A stretch of 32,500 nucleotides of DNA from Thermodesulfovibrio sp. GTDB taxonomy: Bacteria; Nitrospirota; Thermodesulfovibrionia; Thermodesulfovibrionales; UBA6898. Location: positions 1-32,500 of the forward strand of contig PNOC01000042.1 in assembly GCA_013824615.1 (NCBI GenBank), written 5' to 3'. Below the pieces are notes generated by a model. It saw only the letters and a program-made list of their open reading frames with translations. It did no database searches and had not been told where the DNA came from. The translations under genes were made by a program, and so were the position numbers. Of this stretch, positions 24,154 to 32,446 are shown in pieces. Every line of letters starts with the position of its first letter. Position 1 is the stretch's first letter.

Positions 24154-26106
24154 TCAGATCTTGCCGGGAGTGATATCCCTTAATGCAACAGGAGACGCTT
24201 TTCTGTACTGAAAGTACGATGTCAGCACCTTCTTCACATAATTCCGTGTCTCGCCATAGGGGATATCCTCGACAAACTCATCGGTATTTCTATAGCTGCC
24301 TTCCTTCTGCCACTTTCTGACCGCAGCCTCGCCAGCATTGTAGGCAGCAAGTGCGGCTGCCATAGACCTGAACTCGGATGACAGAGATTTCAGGTAGAAG
24401 ATGCCGAGACTGACGTTGTTTCTGACATTATGAATCTGGGCTTCCCTGTGTATGCCGAGTTTTAGCGTCTTATCGAGGCGGTAAGCGGTCTGAGGCATTA
24501 TCTGCATCAGACCCCGCGCCCCGGCGATTGATCTGACGTCAGCGTCGAAGCGGCTTTCCTCTCTCATGACAGAGAGGGCGACCAGTGGGTCCAGATCATG
24601 GCGCTTGGCGGCGCTGATCACCTCATCCCAGAAAGCCAGAGGGTACCAGAACCTGTGCATCTTTTCGGAGTAGGGCATTTTTGTTGCCAGGCCGACCGCT
24701 TTTCTGTATTCACCGAATTCGTAGAACTTGGCCACAATATATAAAAGATCTGACTGACTTTCGACCTTTTTTGCAGAGCAGGCCAGTTCATAAACTGCGT
24801 CCTTCAGCATGTCCAGTTCTGCCAAAGTCTCAATCCTGCGCATCCACTGCTGGCCTGACGGCAACTGGGGTGGCGTCTCAGGGAAGGACGCGGGGGCAAA
24901 CACACCCTTTCCCCGAAGCTGGGACATGAAGGCATAGTAATTATTGTCGGCACGTGCAAGTTTTCCATAAAGGTTGGCGGCATCTTCGCCGAGCGCCTCC
25001 ATGCAGCGGGCCTGCCAGTAGCGGTATTTTGGTTCATCGTATTTTGCAGCAAGTTTCACAAAGAAATCTTTTGCTTTCCCGTATTCAGCCGATAGAAACC
25101 AGGTCCAGCCAATGCCCCAGAGGGCCTCTTCCTCGTCCGCGGGAAATTTCGCAAGTACATCGCCATAAAGCTTTATCGCTTCGGGATAATCACCAGCCCT
25201 GCGCCTGTCGGCTGCACCTGCCATCAAGAGACCGCCAGCTCTCTTGTCATTCCTTTCAAGAAGACTGCCCAGGGTCTTTTCAAACCCGGCCTTATCCCCT
25301 GCCCGGTACTGGGAGCGTGCCTTTGAGTAAAGGTCGTGCGCGGTTTCATATACTGCCGCAGCCTCTTTATACTCTTTCTTTTTGAATAGTGTCTGCCCAA
25401 GATTCCTGAGAATATCTTCCTTCCTCCTGCCGTCATCCATCTGCAGAGCTTTCCTTAGGTCTTTTTCGGCTTCAGTAAACTCATACCGTTTGATGAGATT
25501 CGAAGACCGCTCAAGCAGATCGGAAACTTTTATATCCGGGGGATTCAATTCTGCCAGAGCCGCACCTGCAGTTGATCCTCCCTTGATGTAGAGGTTTTTG
25601 AATACAGAGGATGCCTTTGCTGTTTCGCCCTGTTGCTTCATGGAGATGGCAAAGGCCAGTGCCATATCATCGTCATCAGGAAAGTCCCGGAGATAATTCT
25701 CATACAATGTCCGGACCGTGCCGTCCGCCGCTTCCCTGGCCTCCCTGATCTCAACGGTCCGAGCTCTTCTCAGGAGTGTTGATTCCGGATAGGTACTCAA
25801 CAGCCTCTTTATAGTATCGAGTGCCCTGGCGTGATCTCCCATCCGGTGGTAGGCATCTGCAAGATAGAGGGCTGCATAGTCGCCAAGGAGCGGAAACTCA
25901 TTCCGGGCTATTACAAGGCTTTGGACCGCATCTTCAAGCCGGCCTTTATCGAGCTCAAGCTTACCCTTCCTGAAATAACCCTTGCCGTCAAACTGCTCAG
26001 TAAATACAGGGCTGACCCCGATAAGCAGGACGAAAAAAAGCGCCATGCTGATGAAGAAAATATGTTTTTTGCTGCCGTGAATTAACTGGAAGATTCTGTT
26101 GGTCAT
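24154..26106 (-). CDS. slt: Soluble lytic murein transglycosylase (Slt70-like)
   Basis: 650 residues. A signal peptide or anchor lies at about 13-36 (HIFFISMALFFVLLIGVSPVF). A long superhelical TPR-like region with repeated YPEAIKLYGDVLAKFPADEEEA-type units follows. The C-terminal SLT domain has catalytic E517 in the context REES, RGLMQIMPQTA and LAAYNAGE. It cleaves the MurNAc-GlcNAc bond of peptidoglycan in the periplasm, forming 1,6-anhydroMurNAc, for wall recycling or insertion of envelope machines. The start ATG 26106 has AAGGAAA upstream. It is separated from proA by about 140 bases with a repeat and a hairpin, so it is probably transcribed separately. Confidence 0.95.
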   Translation of the reverse strand: MTNRIFQLIHGSKKHIFFISMALFFVLLIGVSPVFTEQFDGKGYFRKGKLELDKGRLEDAVQSLVIARNEFPLLGDYAALYLADAYHRMGDHARALDTIKRLLSTYPESTLLRRARTVEIREAREAADGTVRTLYENYLRDFPDDDDMALAFAISMKQQGETAKASSVFKNLYIKGGSTAGAALAELNPPDIKVSDLLERSSNLIKRYEFTEAEKDLRKALQMDDGRRKEDILRNLGQTLFKKKEYKEAAAVYETAHDLYSKARSQYRAGDKAGFEKTLGSLLERNDKRAGGLLMAGAADRRRAGDYPEAIKLYGDVLAKFPADEEEALWGIGWTWFLSAEYGKAKDFFVKLAAKYDEPKYRYWQARCMEALGEDAANLYGKLARADNNYYAFMSQLRGKGVFAPASFPETPPQLPSGQQWMRRIETLAELDMLKDAVYELACSAKKVESQSDLLYIVAKFYEFGEYRKAVGLATKMPYSEKMHRFWYPLAFWDEVISAAKRHDLDPLVALSVMREESRFDADVRSIAGARGLMQIMPQTAYRLDKTLKLGIHREAQIHNVRNNVSLGIFYLKSLSSEFRSMAAALAAYNAGEAAVRKWQKEGSYRNTDEFVEDIPYGETRNYVKKVLTSYFQYRKASPVALRDITPGKI

Positions 26107-26286
26107 TACCGTTTCCTTGGCCTTTTCTTATGATAACCCAAATGCGTACTTTGAGCAACTGCATCAGCAAATAAAGACAGCATGAAAAATCCATTGCCAG
26201 CACCTTCAGTTCCATGATATCCTTTAGTCGGGGACTCAAGAATATCCTAATACGCATGAGGAAAATACAACAACGTGGGGGGATCC

Positions 26287-27819
26287 ATGCTATCAAAAGT
26301 ACACAGCGCAAGCGTTATCGGCATCGAGGCATTTCCGGTTGAGGTTGAGGTCGACATTTCATCAAAGGGGCTTCCGCATTTTTCGATGGTCGGACTTCCA
26401 GACGCTGCCGTAAAAGAGAGCCGGGACAGGGTAAGGGCGGCGCTCAAGAACGTCGGTTTTAATTTTCCCCTCAAGCAGATTACCGTCAACATGGCTCCGG
26501 CAGACCTGAAAAAAGAAGGTTCCTCCTTCGACCTTCCGATTGCAGTCGGCATCATCGCCTCAGAAGGCCTGATTGCCCCGGAGTCAATTGAGGGCTATGT
26601 CTTTACCGGGGAGTTGTCGCTCGACGGCAGGATTAAGCCGGTGCGTGGGGCACTGTCGATGGCTCTTATGGTCCGCAGTGCCAACAGCAGAGGCATTATC
26701 CTGCCTGCTGAAAATGCCCAGGAGGCTGCGGTTGTCCATGGCGTCAAGGTCTTCGGGGTCAGCAACCTGCCGGAACTTATAGACTTCATCAGGGGCGAAC
26801 AGGCCATGTCTGCGGCTGTTTTTGATGTTGCAAAGGCAATGGAGATCCATTCGCTCTATGAAGATGACTTCAGCGAAGTGAAGGGGCAGGAGCATGCAAA
26901 ACGCGCGCTCGAGGTTGCTGCTGCAGGAGGACACAACATTGTGATGGTTGGTCCGCCAGGTTCAGGGAAGACAATGCTATCCAAGCGCCTTCTGACCATC
27001 CTGCCGCCGATGACCTTTGAGGAGGCGCTTGAGACGACGAGAATCCATAGCATTGCCGGACTGCTGAAGAACGAACAGGCCCTGCTTGCAACGCGGCCCT
27101 TCCGTGCGCCGCATCACACGATTTCCGATGTTGCCCTGATTGGCGGCGGACAGGTCCCCAAACCCGGAGAGGTCAGTCTTTCACACCGCGGTGTGCTGTT
27201 TCTGGACGAACTGCCGGAGTTCAAGCGGAATGTCCTGGAGGTGCTCAGACAGCCGATCGAAAACGGCGAGGTGACCGTCTCCCGCGCAGTTGCATCAGTA
27301 AATTATCCCGCGTCCTTCATGCTGGTGGCTGCCATGAACCCATGTCCCTGCGGATATCTATCCGATCCGCGCCATCAATGTTCCTGCACCCCGGGACATA
27401 TACAACGCTACAGAAGGCGCGTCTCAGGGCCACTGCTCGACAGGATCGACATTCATCTGGAGGTGCCGGCTGTCCCGTATAAAGAGTTATCGACAGATTA
27501 CTGCGGCGAGTCATCCGAGGTCATCCGTCAGCGGGTTGTCAACGCCCGGGAGATCCAGTTAAACAGGCTGCAGGGCGAGAAGATATACTGCAACGGCCAG
27601 ATGAAGACACGACATCTGAAAAAATACTGCAGGCTGAGGGAGGATGCACTGAATCTCCTTGAGACAGCGATGCTGCGCTTTGGCCTGTCAGCCCGGGCAT
27701 ATACCCGCATATTGAAACTCTCCCGCACGATTGCCGACCTGGAGGCAGCAGAAGATATCCAGCCGCATCATATCTCCGAAGCGATCCAGTACCGGACCCT
27801 GGATAGGGGTATGTTTTAG
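26287..27819 (+). CDS. comM: ComM/YifB-family AAA+ ATPase (Mg-chelatase-like)
   Basis: 510 residues, typical length. The N-terminal ChlI-like fold has FSMVGLPDAAVKESRDRVRAA and MAPADLKKEG. AAA+ core: Walker A GPPGSGKT, FRAPHHTISDVALIGGG, and Walker B HRGVLFLDELPEF. A Cys-rich NPCPCGYLSDP...CSCTP stretch and the C-terminal ARAYTRILKLSRTIADL end the protein. ComM is a hexameric helicase that extends heteroduplex during natural transformation; many non-competent bacteria also carry it. I choose ATG 26287 because GGGGGGA lies just upstream; the GTG at 26275 lies in that ribosome site. It is divergent from slt across about 180 bases in which I see no clear promoter. Confidence 0.95.
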   Translation: MLSKVHSASVIGIEAFPVEVEVDISSKGLPHFSMVGLPDAAVKESRDRVRAALKNVGFNFPLKQITVNMAPADLKKEGSSFDLPIAVGIIASEGLIAPESIEGYVFTGELSLDGRIKPVRGALSMALMVRSANSRGIILPAENAQEAAVVHGVKVFGVSNLPELIDFIRGEQAMSAAVFDVAKAMEIHSLYEDDFSEVKGQEHAKRALEVAAAGGHNIVMVGPPGSGKTMLSKRLLTILPPMTFEEALETTRIHSIAGLLKNEQALLATRPFRAPHHTISDVALIGGGQVPKPGEVSLSHRGVLFLDELPEFKRNVLEVLRQPIENGEVTVSRAVASVNYPASFMLVAAMNPCPCGYLSDPRHQCSCTPGHIQRYRRRVSGPLLDRIDIHLEVPAVPYKELSTDYCGESSEVIRQRVVNAREIQLNRLQGEKIYCNGQMKTRHLKKYCRLREDALNLLETAMLRFGLSARAYTRILKLSRTIADLEAAEDIQPHHISEAIQYRTLDRGMF

Positions 27820-27854
27820 CCCTCAGGGACTCCGGATATACAAAGGGGCAGTAT

Positions 27855-27883
27855 TGTTTTTTTCGAGCGGCCGCCCGTATATT
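27855..27883 (+). promoter_or_regulatory. Promoter candidate for icd
   Basis: TTGTTT (27855-27860) and TATATT (27878-27883) are 17 bp apart. Just downstream, TATTACGTT occurs twice (from 27883 and 27896), a 13-bp-spaced direct repeat that could bind a regulator on one face of the helix within the leader. The spacer holds a GC-rich GCGGCCGC. Confidence 0.4.
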
Positions 27884-27934
27884 ATTACGTTATAGTATTA
27901 CGTTTAAATATCACACAGGGCAGAGGAGGCAGCT

Positions 27935-29146
27935 ATGACTATTAAGGTGAAAAATCCAATTGTCGAGATGGACGGTGACGAGATGACCAGGATCATCTGG
28001 CAGTCGATCAAGGACAAACTGATACGGCCTTTTCTTGATATAGACCTGAAATATTTTGACCTCGGCATGAAACACCGGGACGATACGAACGATACGGTTA
28101 CGATCGACGCTGCCGAGGCGATTAAAACGTTCGGCATCGGCGTCAAGTGCGCAACGATCACCCCGAATGCGGCACGGGTAACAGAATATGATCTCAAGCA
28201 GCAGTGGAAGAGCCCCAACGGCACGATCCGGTCGATCCTGGACGGTACGGTCTTCAGGAAGCCGATCATCATCAAGAATATCCCTCCGGGTGTTGTTGCG
28301 TGGAAGAAGCCGATCATCATAGGCCGTCACGCCTATGGAGATATTTACAAAAACAGTGAACTGGTGATCGATGGCCCGGGAACTGCCGAGATCATCTTTA
28401 CCCCGGCCGCGGGCGGTGAAAAAAAGACTGTCCTTATCCATAATTTTAAAGGACCCGGTGTTGTCATGGGCACGCACAATACCGAGAAATCGATCAGGAG
28501 TTTTGCCCTGGCCTGCATCAATTATGCGCTCAGCGAGAAGGTCGATATCTGGTTCGGGGCCAAGGACACGATTTCCAAGCAGTACCACGGCTTTTTCAGA
28601 GATGTCTTTGCGGAAGAGGTTGAAAAGGTAAAAGATAAAATACAGGCAGCGGGTATTCAATACCGCTTCATGCTGATCGACGATGCAGTCGCCCAAGTGA
28701 TGAAGTCTTCCGGCGGCATGCTTTGGGCCTGCATGAATTATGACGGCGATGTGATGTCGGACATGGTCGCCTCAGGCTTTGGAAGCCTCGGGCTGATGAC
28801 CTCGGTGCTCGTTTCCCCTGACGGAAAATTTGAATTCGAGGCTGCCCATGGCACGGTTATGCGGCACTATTATGAACACCTTAAGGGCAACCCGACTTCA
28901 ACAAACTCTGTCGCCTCGATCTTTGCCTGGACCGGTGCGATCGCAAAGCGCGGCGAGCTCGATAACACCCCAGAGGTTGTTAACTTTGCAAGCACGCTTG
29001 AAGAGGTCGTTATCAATACGGTCGAGGACGGTATCATGACCAAGGACCTGATGCTGATCGCAGAGCCGAAGGTCGAAAAATACGCCCTGACCGAAGAGTT
29101 TATCGATGTGGTGGCTGAGAGGCTGAAGGCAAAGCTGACAGCCTGA
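27935..29146 (+). CDS. icd: NADP-dependent isocitrate dehydrogenase, eukaryotic-type homodimer
   Basis: 403 residues with the layout of human IDH1/2 and bacterial class II enzymes, not the E. coli type. Substrate contacts visible by analogy with human IDH1: S93, N95 and R99 in [13 protein letters not shown] for the next Arg, and R131 in IGRHAYGD (equivalent of Arg132). [12 protein letters not shown] and [13 protein letters not shown] mark the cofactor side. It oxidatively decarboxylates isocitrate to 2-oxoglutarate, giving NADPH; reverse carboxylation is possible in organisms with a reductive TCA cycle. A strong AGAGGAGG precedes ATG 27935. It seems monocistronic. Confidence 0.96.
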   Translation: MTIKVKNPIVEMDGDEMTRIIWQSIKDKLIRPFLDIDLKYFDLGMKHRDDTNDTVTIDAAEAIKTFGIGVKCATITPNAARVTEYDLKQQWKSPNGTIRSILDGTVFRKPIIIKNIPPGVVAWKKPIIIGRHAYGDIYKNSELVIDGPGTAEIIFTPAAGGEKKTVLIHNFKGPGVVMGTHNTEKSIRSFALACINYALSEKVDIWFGAKDTISKQYHGFFRDVFAEEVEKVKDKIQAAGIQYRFMLIDDAVAQVMKSSGGMLWACMNYDGDVMSDMVASGFGSLGLMTSVLVSPDGKFEFEAAHGTVMRHYYEHLKGNPTSTNSVASIFAWTGAIAKRGELDNTPEVVNFASTLEEVVINTVEDGIMTKDLMLIAEPKVEKYALTEEFIDVVAERLKAKLTA

Positions 29147-29195
29147 TCTCAAGCTTGATCTCTGGGCTTGATCTCTGGGCTTGATCTCTGGGCTT
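29145..29195. repeat. Short tandem repeat, 13-bp unit
   Basis: Three perfect copies of GATCTCTGGGCTT (29157-29195) follow one diverged 12-base copy (GATCTCAAGCTT, 29145-29156). The array begins within the icd stop codon. Its final TT supplies the first bases of the -35 box of the toxin-antitoxin promoter, so copy number could affect the region upstream of that promoter. Confidence 0.85.
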
Positions 29196-29235
29196 GACGA
29201 ATCGTGGCCAGAATTGTACAATAATATGTACAATT
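29194..29235 (+). promoter_or_regulatory. yefM-yoeB promoter and autoregulatory operator
   Basis: TTGACG (29194-29199) and TACAAT (29217-29222) are 17 bp apart. A 9-bp inverted repeat, AATTGTACA (29212-29220) and TGTACAATT (29227-29235), covers the -10. It holds two TGTACA hexamers (29215-29220 and 29227-29232) with centres 12 bp apart, the arrangement known for YefM-YoeB operators. The antitoxin and complex are expected to repress here. Confidence 0.75.
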
Positions 29236-29251
29236 AGAGGTGGAGGTTTTT

Positions 29252-29503
29252 ATGAATACCATTACCTATTCAGCTGCCCGGTCCAGCCTGGCATCGGCAA
29301 TGAAGAAAGTCTGCGAAGACCATGAGCCTGTCATTATCACCAGGCAGAAAGAAGAGTCGGTAGTGATGATCTCCCTTGAAGATTTCACGGCCCTTGAGGA
29401 GACCTCATACCTTTTGCGGGTGCCTAGAAACGCCCGACGTCTTCTGGAATCCATCGCCGAGCTTGAGCAGGGTGGAGGCGCCGAACGCACTCTCGCAGAA
29501 TGA
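29252..29503 (+). CDS. yefM: YefM/Phd-family antitoxin
   Basis: 83 residues. The N-terminus [20 protein letters not shown] and the [19 protein letters not shown] core are those of YefM. The N-terminal half dimerises and binds the TGTACA operator; the C-terminal part ([15 protein letters not shown] onward) wraps the toxin. I start at ATG 29252, with GGAGG six bases upstream; the GTG at 29240 is part of that ribosome site. The stop overlaps the toxin start by four bases (ATGA), as usual for such pairs. The antitoxin neutralises YoeB and autorepresses the operon. Confidence 0.95.
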   Translation: MNTITYSAARSSLASAMKKVCEDHEPVIITRQKEESVVMISLEDFTALEETSYLLRVPRNARRLLESIAELEQGGGAERTLAE

Positions 29504-29754
29504 GACTCATCTTTTCCGCGAATGCCTGGGAAGACTATCTCTACTGGCAGGAAACGGACAGAAATATGCTTAAACGCATTAACCGTCTTATTCACGAGAT
29601 CATGCGCGACCCTTTTACGGGGAGCGGAAAGCCGGAGCCGCTAAAACACGGACTTTCCGGCTACTGGTCCAGGCGCCTCAACGATGAACACCGCCTTGTT
29701 TACCGCCCCTCTGAGGACGCTGTTCTCATTGCCCAATTGCGCTATCACTATTGA
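29500..29754 (+). CDS. yoeB: YoeB-type ribosome-dependent mRNA interferase toxin
   Basis: 84 residues, same length as E. coli YoeB and closely similar throughout ([32 protein letters not shown]). Catalytic residues E46, R65, H83 and the C-terminal Y84 are all present, so the toxin looks active. Such toxins cut mRNA at the ribosomal A site when freed from YefM. Stop codon and convergent HD gene are 24 bases apart. Confidence 0.96.
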   Translation: MRLIFSANAWEDYLYWQETDRNMLKRINRLIHEIMRDPFTGSGKPEPLKHGLSGYWSRRLNDEHRLVYRPSEDAVLIAQLRYHY

Positions 29755-29778
29755 TGAGATACTGCAGGGGGGCGGTTG

Positions 29779-30354
29779 TTATTCCTCCTTGCCCTTTATC
29801 CACCAGTCGGACTTGTCCGAAAACCACCAGAGGGATGAGTCGGTATCAAGGATTGTCTCTGCCAGAGACCTGGCGGCCTCAGTCTTGAGCCTCTTGAGAG
29901 CGAAGGCGAGCCACTCGTCTGCGTAGGTATTGCCAAGGTCTTTGTATTCCTTCAGGGCGAGGATTAGCTCCAGTTGGTCGGCGTCATAGGCGAGTTGAGC
30001 TTCGAGGGTTTTACCTTCCATGAATTCGAAGATCACATCTCTGATCTCATCCCCGAACGGCAGGGTATCGGCAAGGTCGTTCACTGCTTTTTCCTCATCG
30101 ACCTTCACATATTTTTTGTTCACATAGTTCAGGTCTCCGGTTCGGGCCTCAGGCAGGTCATGGAACAGGCACATCCGCAGCAGCTTGTCCGTGTCCACAC
30201 CCTTGACCAGATGGCCCAGGGTAAATCCGATATAGACCGTCCTGAAGATATGCTCGGCCACAGACTCTGATCCGGATCCCAGGAACTGAAACCCGGTCCG
30301 CGGGGTGCGCTTCAGCATCCCGGCCTCAAACAGAAAATTTGCGATGCGTTTCAT
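29779..30354 (-). CDS. HD-domain phosphohydrolase (YfbR/HDDC2-like)
   Basis: 191 residues. HD metal ligands: H35 in SVAEHIFR, H65-D66 in CLFHDLPEA, and D126 in AYDADQLEL. The N-terminus (FLFEAGMLKRTPRTG) and overall pattern match the YfbR/HDDC2 group of 5'-deoxynucleotidases, which act on nucleoside monophosphates. The substrate is inferred by family only. It is divergent from the rlmB gene (203-base gap) and convergent with yoeB. Confidence 0.88.
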   Translation of the reverse strand: MKRIANFLFEAGMLKRTPRTGFQFLGSGSESVAEHIFRTVYIGFTLGHLVKGVDTDKLLRMCLFHDLPEARTGDLNYVNKKYVKVDEEKAVNDLADTLPFGDEIRDVIFEFMEGKTLEAQLAYDADQLELILALKEYKDLGNTYADEWLAFALKRLKTEAARSLAETILDTDSSLWWFSDKSDWWIKGKEE

Positions 30355-30516
30355 ATATTTTCTCCGGCTGTGGTTTCCAGCGTAATCTTTTTCACCCGTC
30401 TATTATATCAAAAGGCAGGGAATCAAACTGCCGGGTCAGGCAGTGTTCCAACAAGTGGTTGCTTAATTTCTCGTCCCTTATCCATAAAATGTAATATTTG
30501 TAGTATCATATCAACC

Positions 30517-30561
30517 ATGAACCTTATTGTTGCAGTTATGTATGAAAGAAGGACACATTGA
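30517..30561 (+). CDS. Possible 14-codon leader peptide overlapping the rlmB start
   Basis: ATG 30517 opens a frame of 14 codons (MNLIVAVMYERRTH) whose TGA (30559-30561) overlaps the TTG start of rlmB. A second tiny frame from ATG 30542 also overlaps it. Neither has a convincing ribosome site of its own, so this is only a candidate for translational coupling. Confidence 0.25.
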   Translation: MNLIVAVMYERRTH

Positions 30562-31715
30562 AAAAATATAGCAGTCGCGGAGGTCGTCAGGAAAGGCCCA
30601 AATCCGGAGAAGCGTCCGGAGACAGATCCCGGTCCAGTACCCGGTCAAGTTCCGGTTCAAGTTCCGGAGCGGGCTCCAGACCCAGTTCCGGATCAAGTTC
30701 AAGATCAGGGGGCAGGTTTTCGGACAGATCCGGCAGCGGCAGATCCGGCGACCGGTTTAGTGAAAAATCCGGAGAAAAATCGGGCTTCCGCTCTAATGAC
30801 AGCTTCCGGGGACGCTCAGGCGACAGGCCTGGTGCCCGTTCAGGTGACCGGTTTGCTGAAAGGACTTTTGACAGAACCGGAGACCGCCCGAGGGACGGGG
30901 CTAGAGACGGGGCAAGGGACGGACTAAGAGAGGGATTCAGGGATGGATTCAGGGAGAGGCCGCGCAGCAGTGAGCGCGACAACTGGGTATACGGACTGAA
31001 CCCGGTGCTGGAGGTGCTGCGGGCCGGCAGAGAGGTGAAGGCTATCTATATCCTTGCCGGTCGCAGAGACAAGCTTGATGAAGTAAGTCAGGCTGCTGCA
31101 GGCCGCGGTGTTATCGTTAAAAAGGCCGAGACGGACTTTTTTGACAGCAAGTTCCCGAAGGGACATCAGGGCATTGCCGCTGCGGTTGCCCCCAGACAAT
31201 ATGCGACTCTCGACGACATCATGGCCATACCTGCACAGAAAAATGAACTGCCGTTATTCCTGATCCTGGACCTTGTCGAGGACCCGAGGAATTTCGGCGC
31301 AATCCTGCGCGTAGCGGATGCCGTGGGGGTGCATGGCGTGGTTATCCAGTCCCACCGGTCGGCGACCCTGACTCCCGAGGCGGTCAAGGCCTCAGCCGGT
31401 GCAGCCGAGTATATGCCGGTTGCGATGGTCTCGAATATCAAGCATGCCATCAAGACCATGAAGGACGAAGGAATGCTGGTCGTCGGCGCAGAGGCCGGCA
31501 GCAAGAATGAATTGTGGACCACAGACCTCTCGGTCCCGCTCGCCCTGGTCATCGGGTCGGAAGGCAAGGGCTTAAGAAGGACCGTAGGCGAGGATTGCGA
31601 TATCATAGTCAGTATGCCAATGCAGGGGATGGTCAACTCCCTCAATGCCTCGGTTGCGGCTGGGGTCATATTGTTCGAGGTAATGCGCCAGAGGCTGAAT
31701 AAAAAACAGCATTAA
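30558..31715 (+). CDS. rlmB: RlmB-type SpoU rRNA methyltransferase with a long Arg/Ser/Gly-rich N-terminal tail
   Basis: 385 residues. Residues 1-140 are low complexity (Arg, Ser, Gly, Asp; repeated SGDRF and RDGARDG motifs) and predicted disordered and basic. The RlmB core starts at NWVYGLNPVLEVLRAG (142 onward). SpoU motifs: LVEDPRNFGAILRVADAVG, LALVIGSEGKGLR and NSLNASVAAGVILFE. RlmB methylates the 2'-O of G2251 in the 23S rRNA P loop; the tail probably adds RNA affinity. A TTG start is chosen because AAGGA lies five bases upstream and the frame has no better start. E. coli RlmB has about 243 residues, matching the core alone. The tRNA cluster follows. Confidence 0.9.
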   Translation: MKKYSSRGGRQERPKSGEASGDRSRSSTRSSSGSSSGAGSRPSSGSSSRSGGRFSDRSGSGRSGDRFSEKSGEKSGFRSNDSFRGRSGDRPGARSGDRFAERTFDRTGDRPRDGARDGARDGLREGFRDGFRERPRSSERDNWVYGLNPVLEVLRAGREVKAIYILAGRRDKLDEVSQAAAGRGVIVKKAETDFFDSKFPKGHQGIAAAVAPRQYATLDDIMAIPAQKNELPLFLILDLVEDPRNFGAILRVADAVGVHGVVIQSHRSATLTPEAVKASAGAAEYMPVAMVSNIKHAIKTMKDEGMLVVGAEAGSKNELWTTDLSVPLALVIGSEGKGLRRTVGEDCDIIVSMPMQGMVNSLNASVAAGVILFEVMRQRLNKKQH

Positions 31716-31757
31716 ATATTAGTTTCCAGCCCTGTAAAATATATCGGGGTCAGTTGC

Positions 31758-31834
31758 TTGCTTTTTTCTGCTTGACGGGACTATAATTTTTCCTTTATAT
31801 TAATAACTTGACAAAAACCCAGTGGAGTACTGTT
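31758..31834 (+). promoter_or_regulatory. Tandem promoter candidates for the tRNA cluster
   Basis: Upstream candidate: TTGCTT (31758-31763) and a perfect TATAAT (31782-31787), 18 bp apart. Downstream candidate: a perfect TTGACA (31808-31813), but its -10 is poor (TACTGT at 31828-31833 is 14 bp away). Tandem promoters are common before stable RNA genes. The region between rlmB and the first tRNA has no clear terminator. Confidence 0.45.
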
Positions 31835-31849
31835 GCCTTTTTAGGGAAT

Positions 31850-31925
<76 letters not shown>

Positions 31926-31956
31926 GAAGCACGGTGGCTGATTGGTTGTGAACAGG

Positions 31957-32006
31957 CAGGACCCGGACATTATAAGTATTAAAGAGGCCCCGGTTCTGTT
32001 TTATTT
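31957..32006 (+). terminator. Terminator-like hairpin between tRNA-Thr and tRNA-Tyr
   Basis: CAGGACC (31957-31963) pairs with GGTTCTG (31992-31998), seven base pairs including one G-T, with a 28-base loop, followed directly by TTTTATTT (31999-32006). It could attenuate the tRNA transcript or act in processing. A processing stem is as likely as a terminator. Confidence 0.4.
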
Positions 32007-32010
32007 AGAT

Positions 32011-32095
32011 GGAGAGGTACCCGAGTGGCCAAAGGGGACGGGCTGTAAACCCGTTGGCGTAGCCTACGGAGGTTCAAATCCTCCCCTCTCCACCA
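32011..32095 (+). tRNA. tRNA-Tyr (anticodon GTA)
   Basis: Class II tRNA: acceptor GGAGAGG/CCTCTCC, anticodon stem ACGGG/CCCGT with loop CTGTAAA, a long variable arm (GGCGTAGCC region), T stem GGAGG/CCTCC with loop TTCAAAT, and encoded CCA at 32093-32095. GTA reads TAC and TAT. Confidence 0.97.
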
Positions 32096-32113
32096 GCATC
32101 AGCGGGTAGTTTT

Positions 32114-32138
32114 CCGCGATGAGCTGCGGCCGTTTTTT
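32114..32138 (+). terminator. Weak hairpin with T-run between tRNA-Tyr and tRNA-Gly
   Basis: CCGC (32114-32117) and GCGG (32126-32129) form a four-pair stem with an 8-base loop, followed shortly by a run of six T (32133-32138). The stem is short, so this may be no more than an AT-rich spacer. Confidence 0.25.
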
Positions 32139-32163
32139 ATTAGAGGCAGTGCAATTAAGTGAT

Positions 32164-32238
32164 GCGGGAGTAGCTCAGTGGTAGAGCGTCAGCCTTCCAA
32201 GCTGAGGGTCGCGGGTTCGAATCCCGTTTCCCGCTCCA
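32164..32238 (+). tRNA. tRNA-Gly (anticodon TCC)
   Basis: Acceptor GCGGGAG/TTCCCGC with one terminal G-T pair, anticodon stem TCAGC/GCTGA with loop CTTCCAA, T arm GCGGG/CCCGT with loop TTCGAAT, and encoded CCA at 32236-32238. TCC reads GGA and GGG. Confidence 0.97.
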
Positions 32239-32336
32239 TAATTTTTGAAGATTTGATTTGTAGTGGCAGCAGGTTACCGGTGATGAGCAAGCAAATTGAT
32301 GTTCATTAGCGCGGGAATCATTGCCGAAGGTGTGAT

Positions 32337-32412
32337 GCCCATGTAGCTCAGTCGGCAGAGCACATCCTTGGTAAGGATGAGGTCACCGGTTCGATTCCGG
32401 TCATGGGCTCCA
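32337..32412 (+). tRNA. tRNA-Thr (anticodon GGT)
   Basis: Acceptor GCCCATG/CATGGGC, anticodon stem CATCC/GGATG with loop TTGGTAA, T arm ACCGG/CCGGT with loop TTCGATT, and encoded CCA at 32410-32412. GGT reads ACC and ACT, complementing the TGT tRNA-Thr at the start of the cluster. In many bacteria tuf follows this tRNA. Confidence 0.97.
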
Positions 32413-32446
32413 GTACTGTAATAACAGGGCCTGGATGATTATTTTT

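Noticed and set aside
28898-29233. Minus-strand frame across the 13-bp array and icd end
   Set aside because: It is antisense to conserved icd codons and has no start context.
30370-30561. 63-codon frame upstream of rlmB
   Set aside because: Composition is random-looking, with no ribosome site at its start. Only its last 14 codons overlap the rlmB start usefully, and these are listed separately as a candidate leader.
30587-30982. Minus-strand frame encoding a Pro/Ser/Leu/Glu-rich repeat protein opposite the RlmB tail
   Set aside because: It is the antisense of the Arg/Ser/Gly repeats. The repetitiveness comes from the sense strand, and no ribosome site or promoter supports it.
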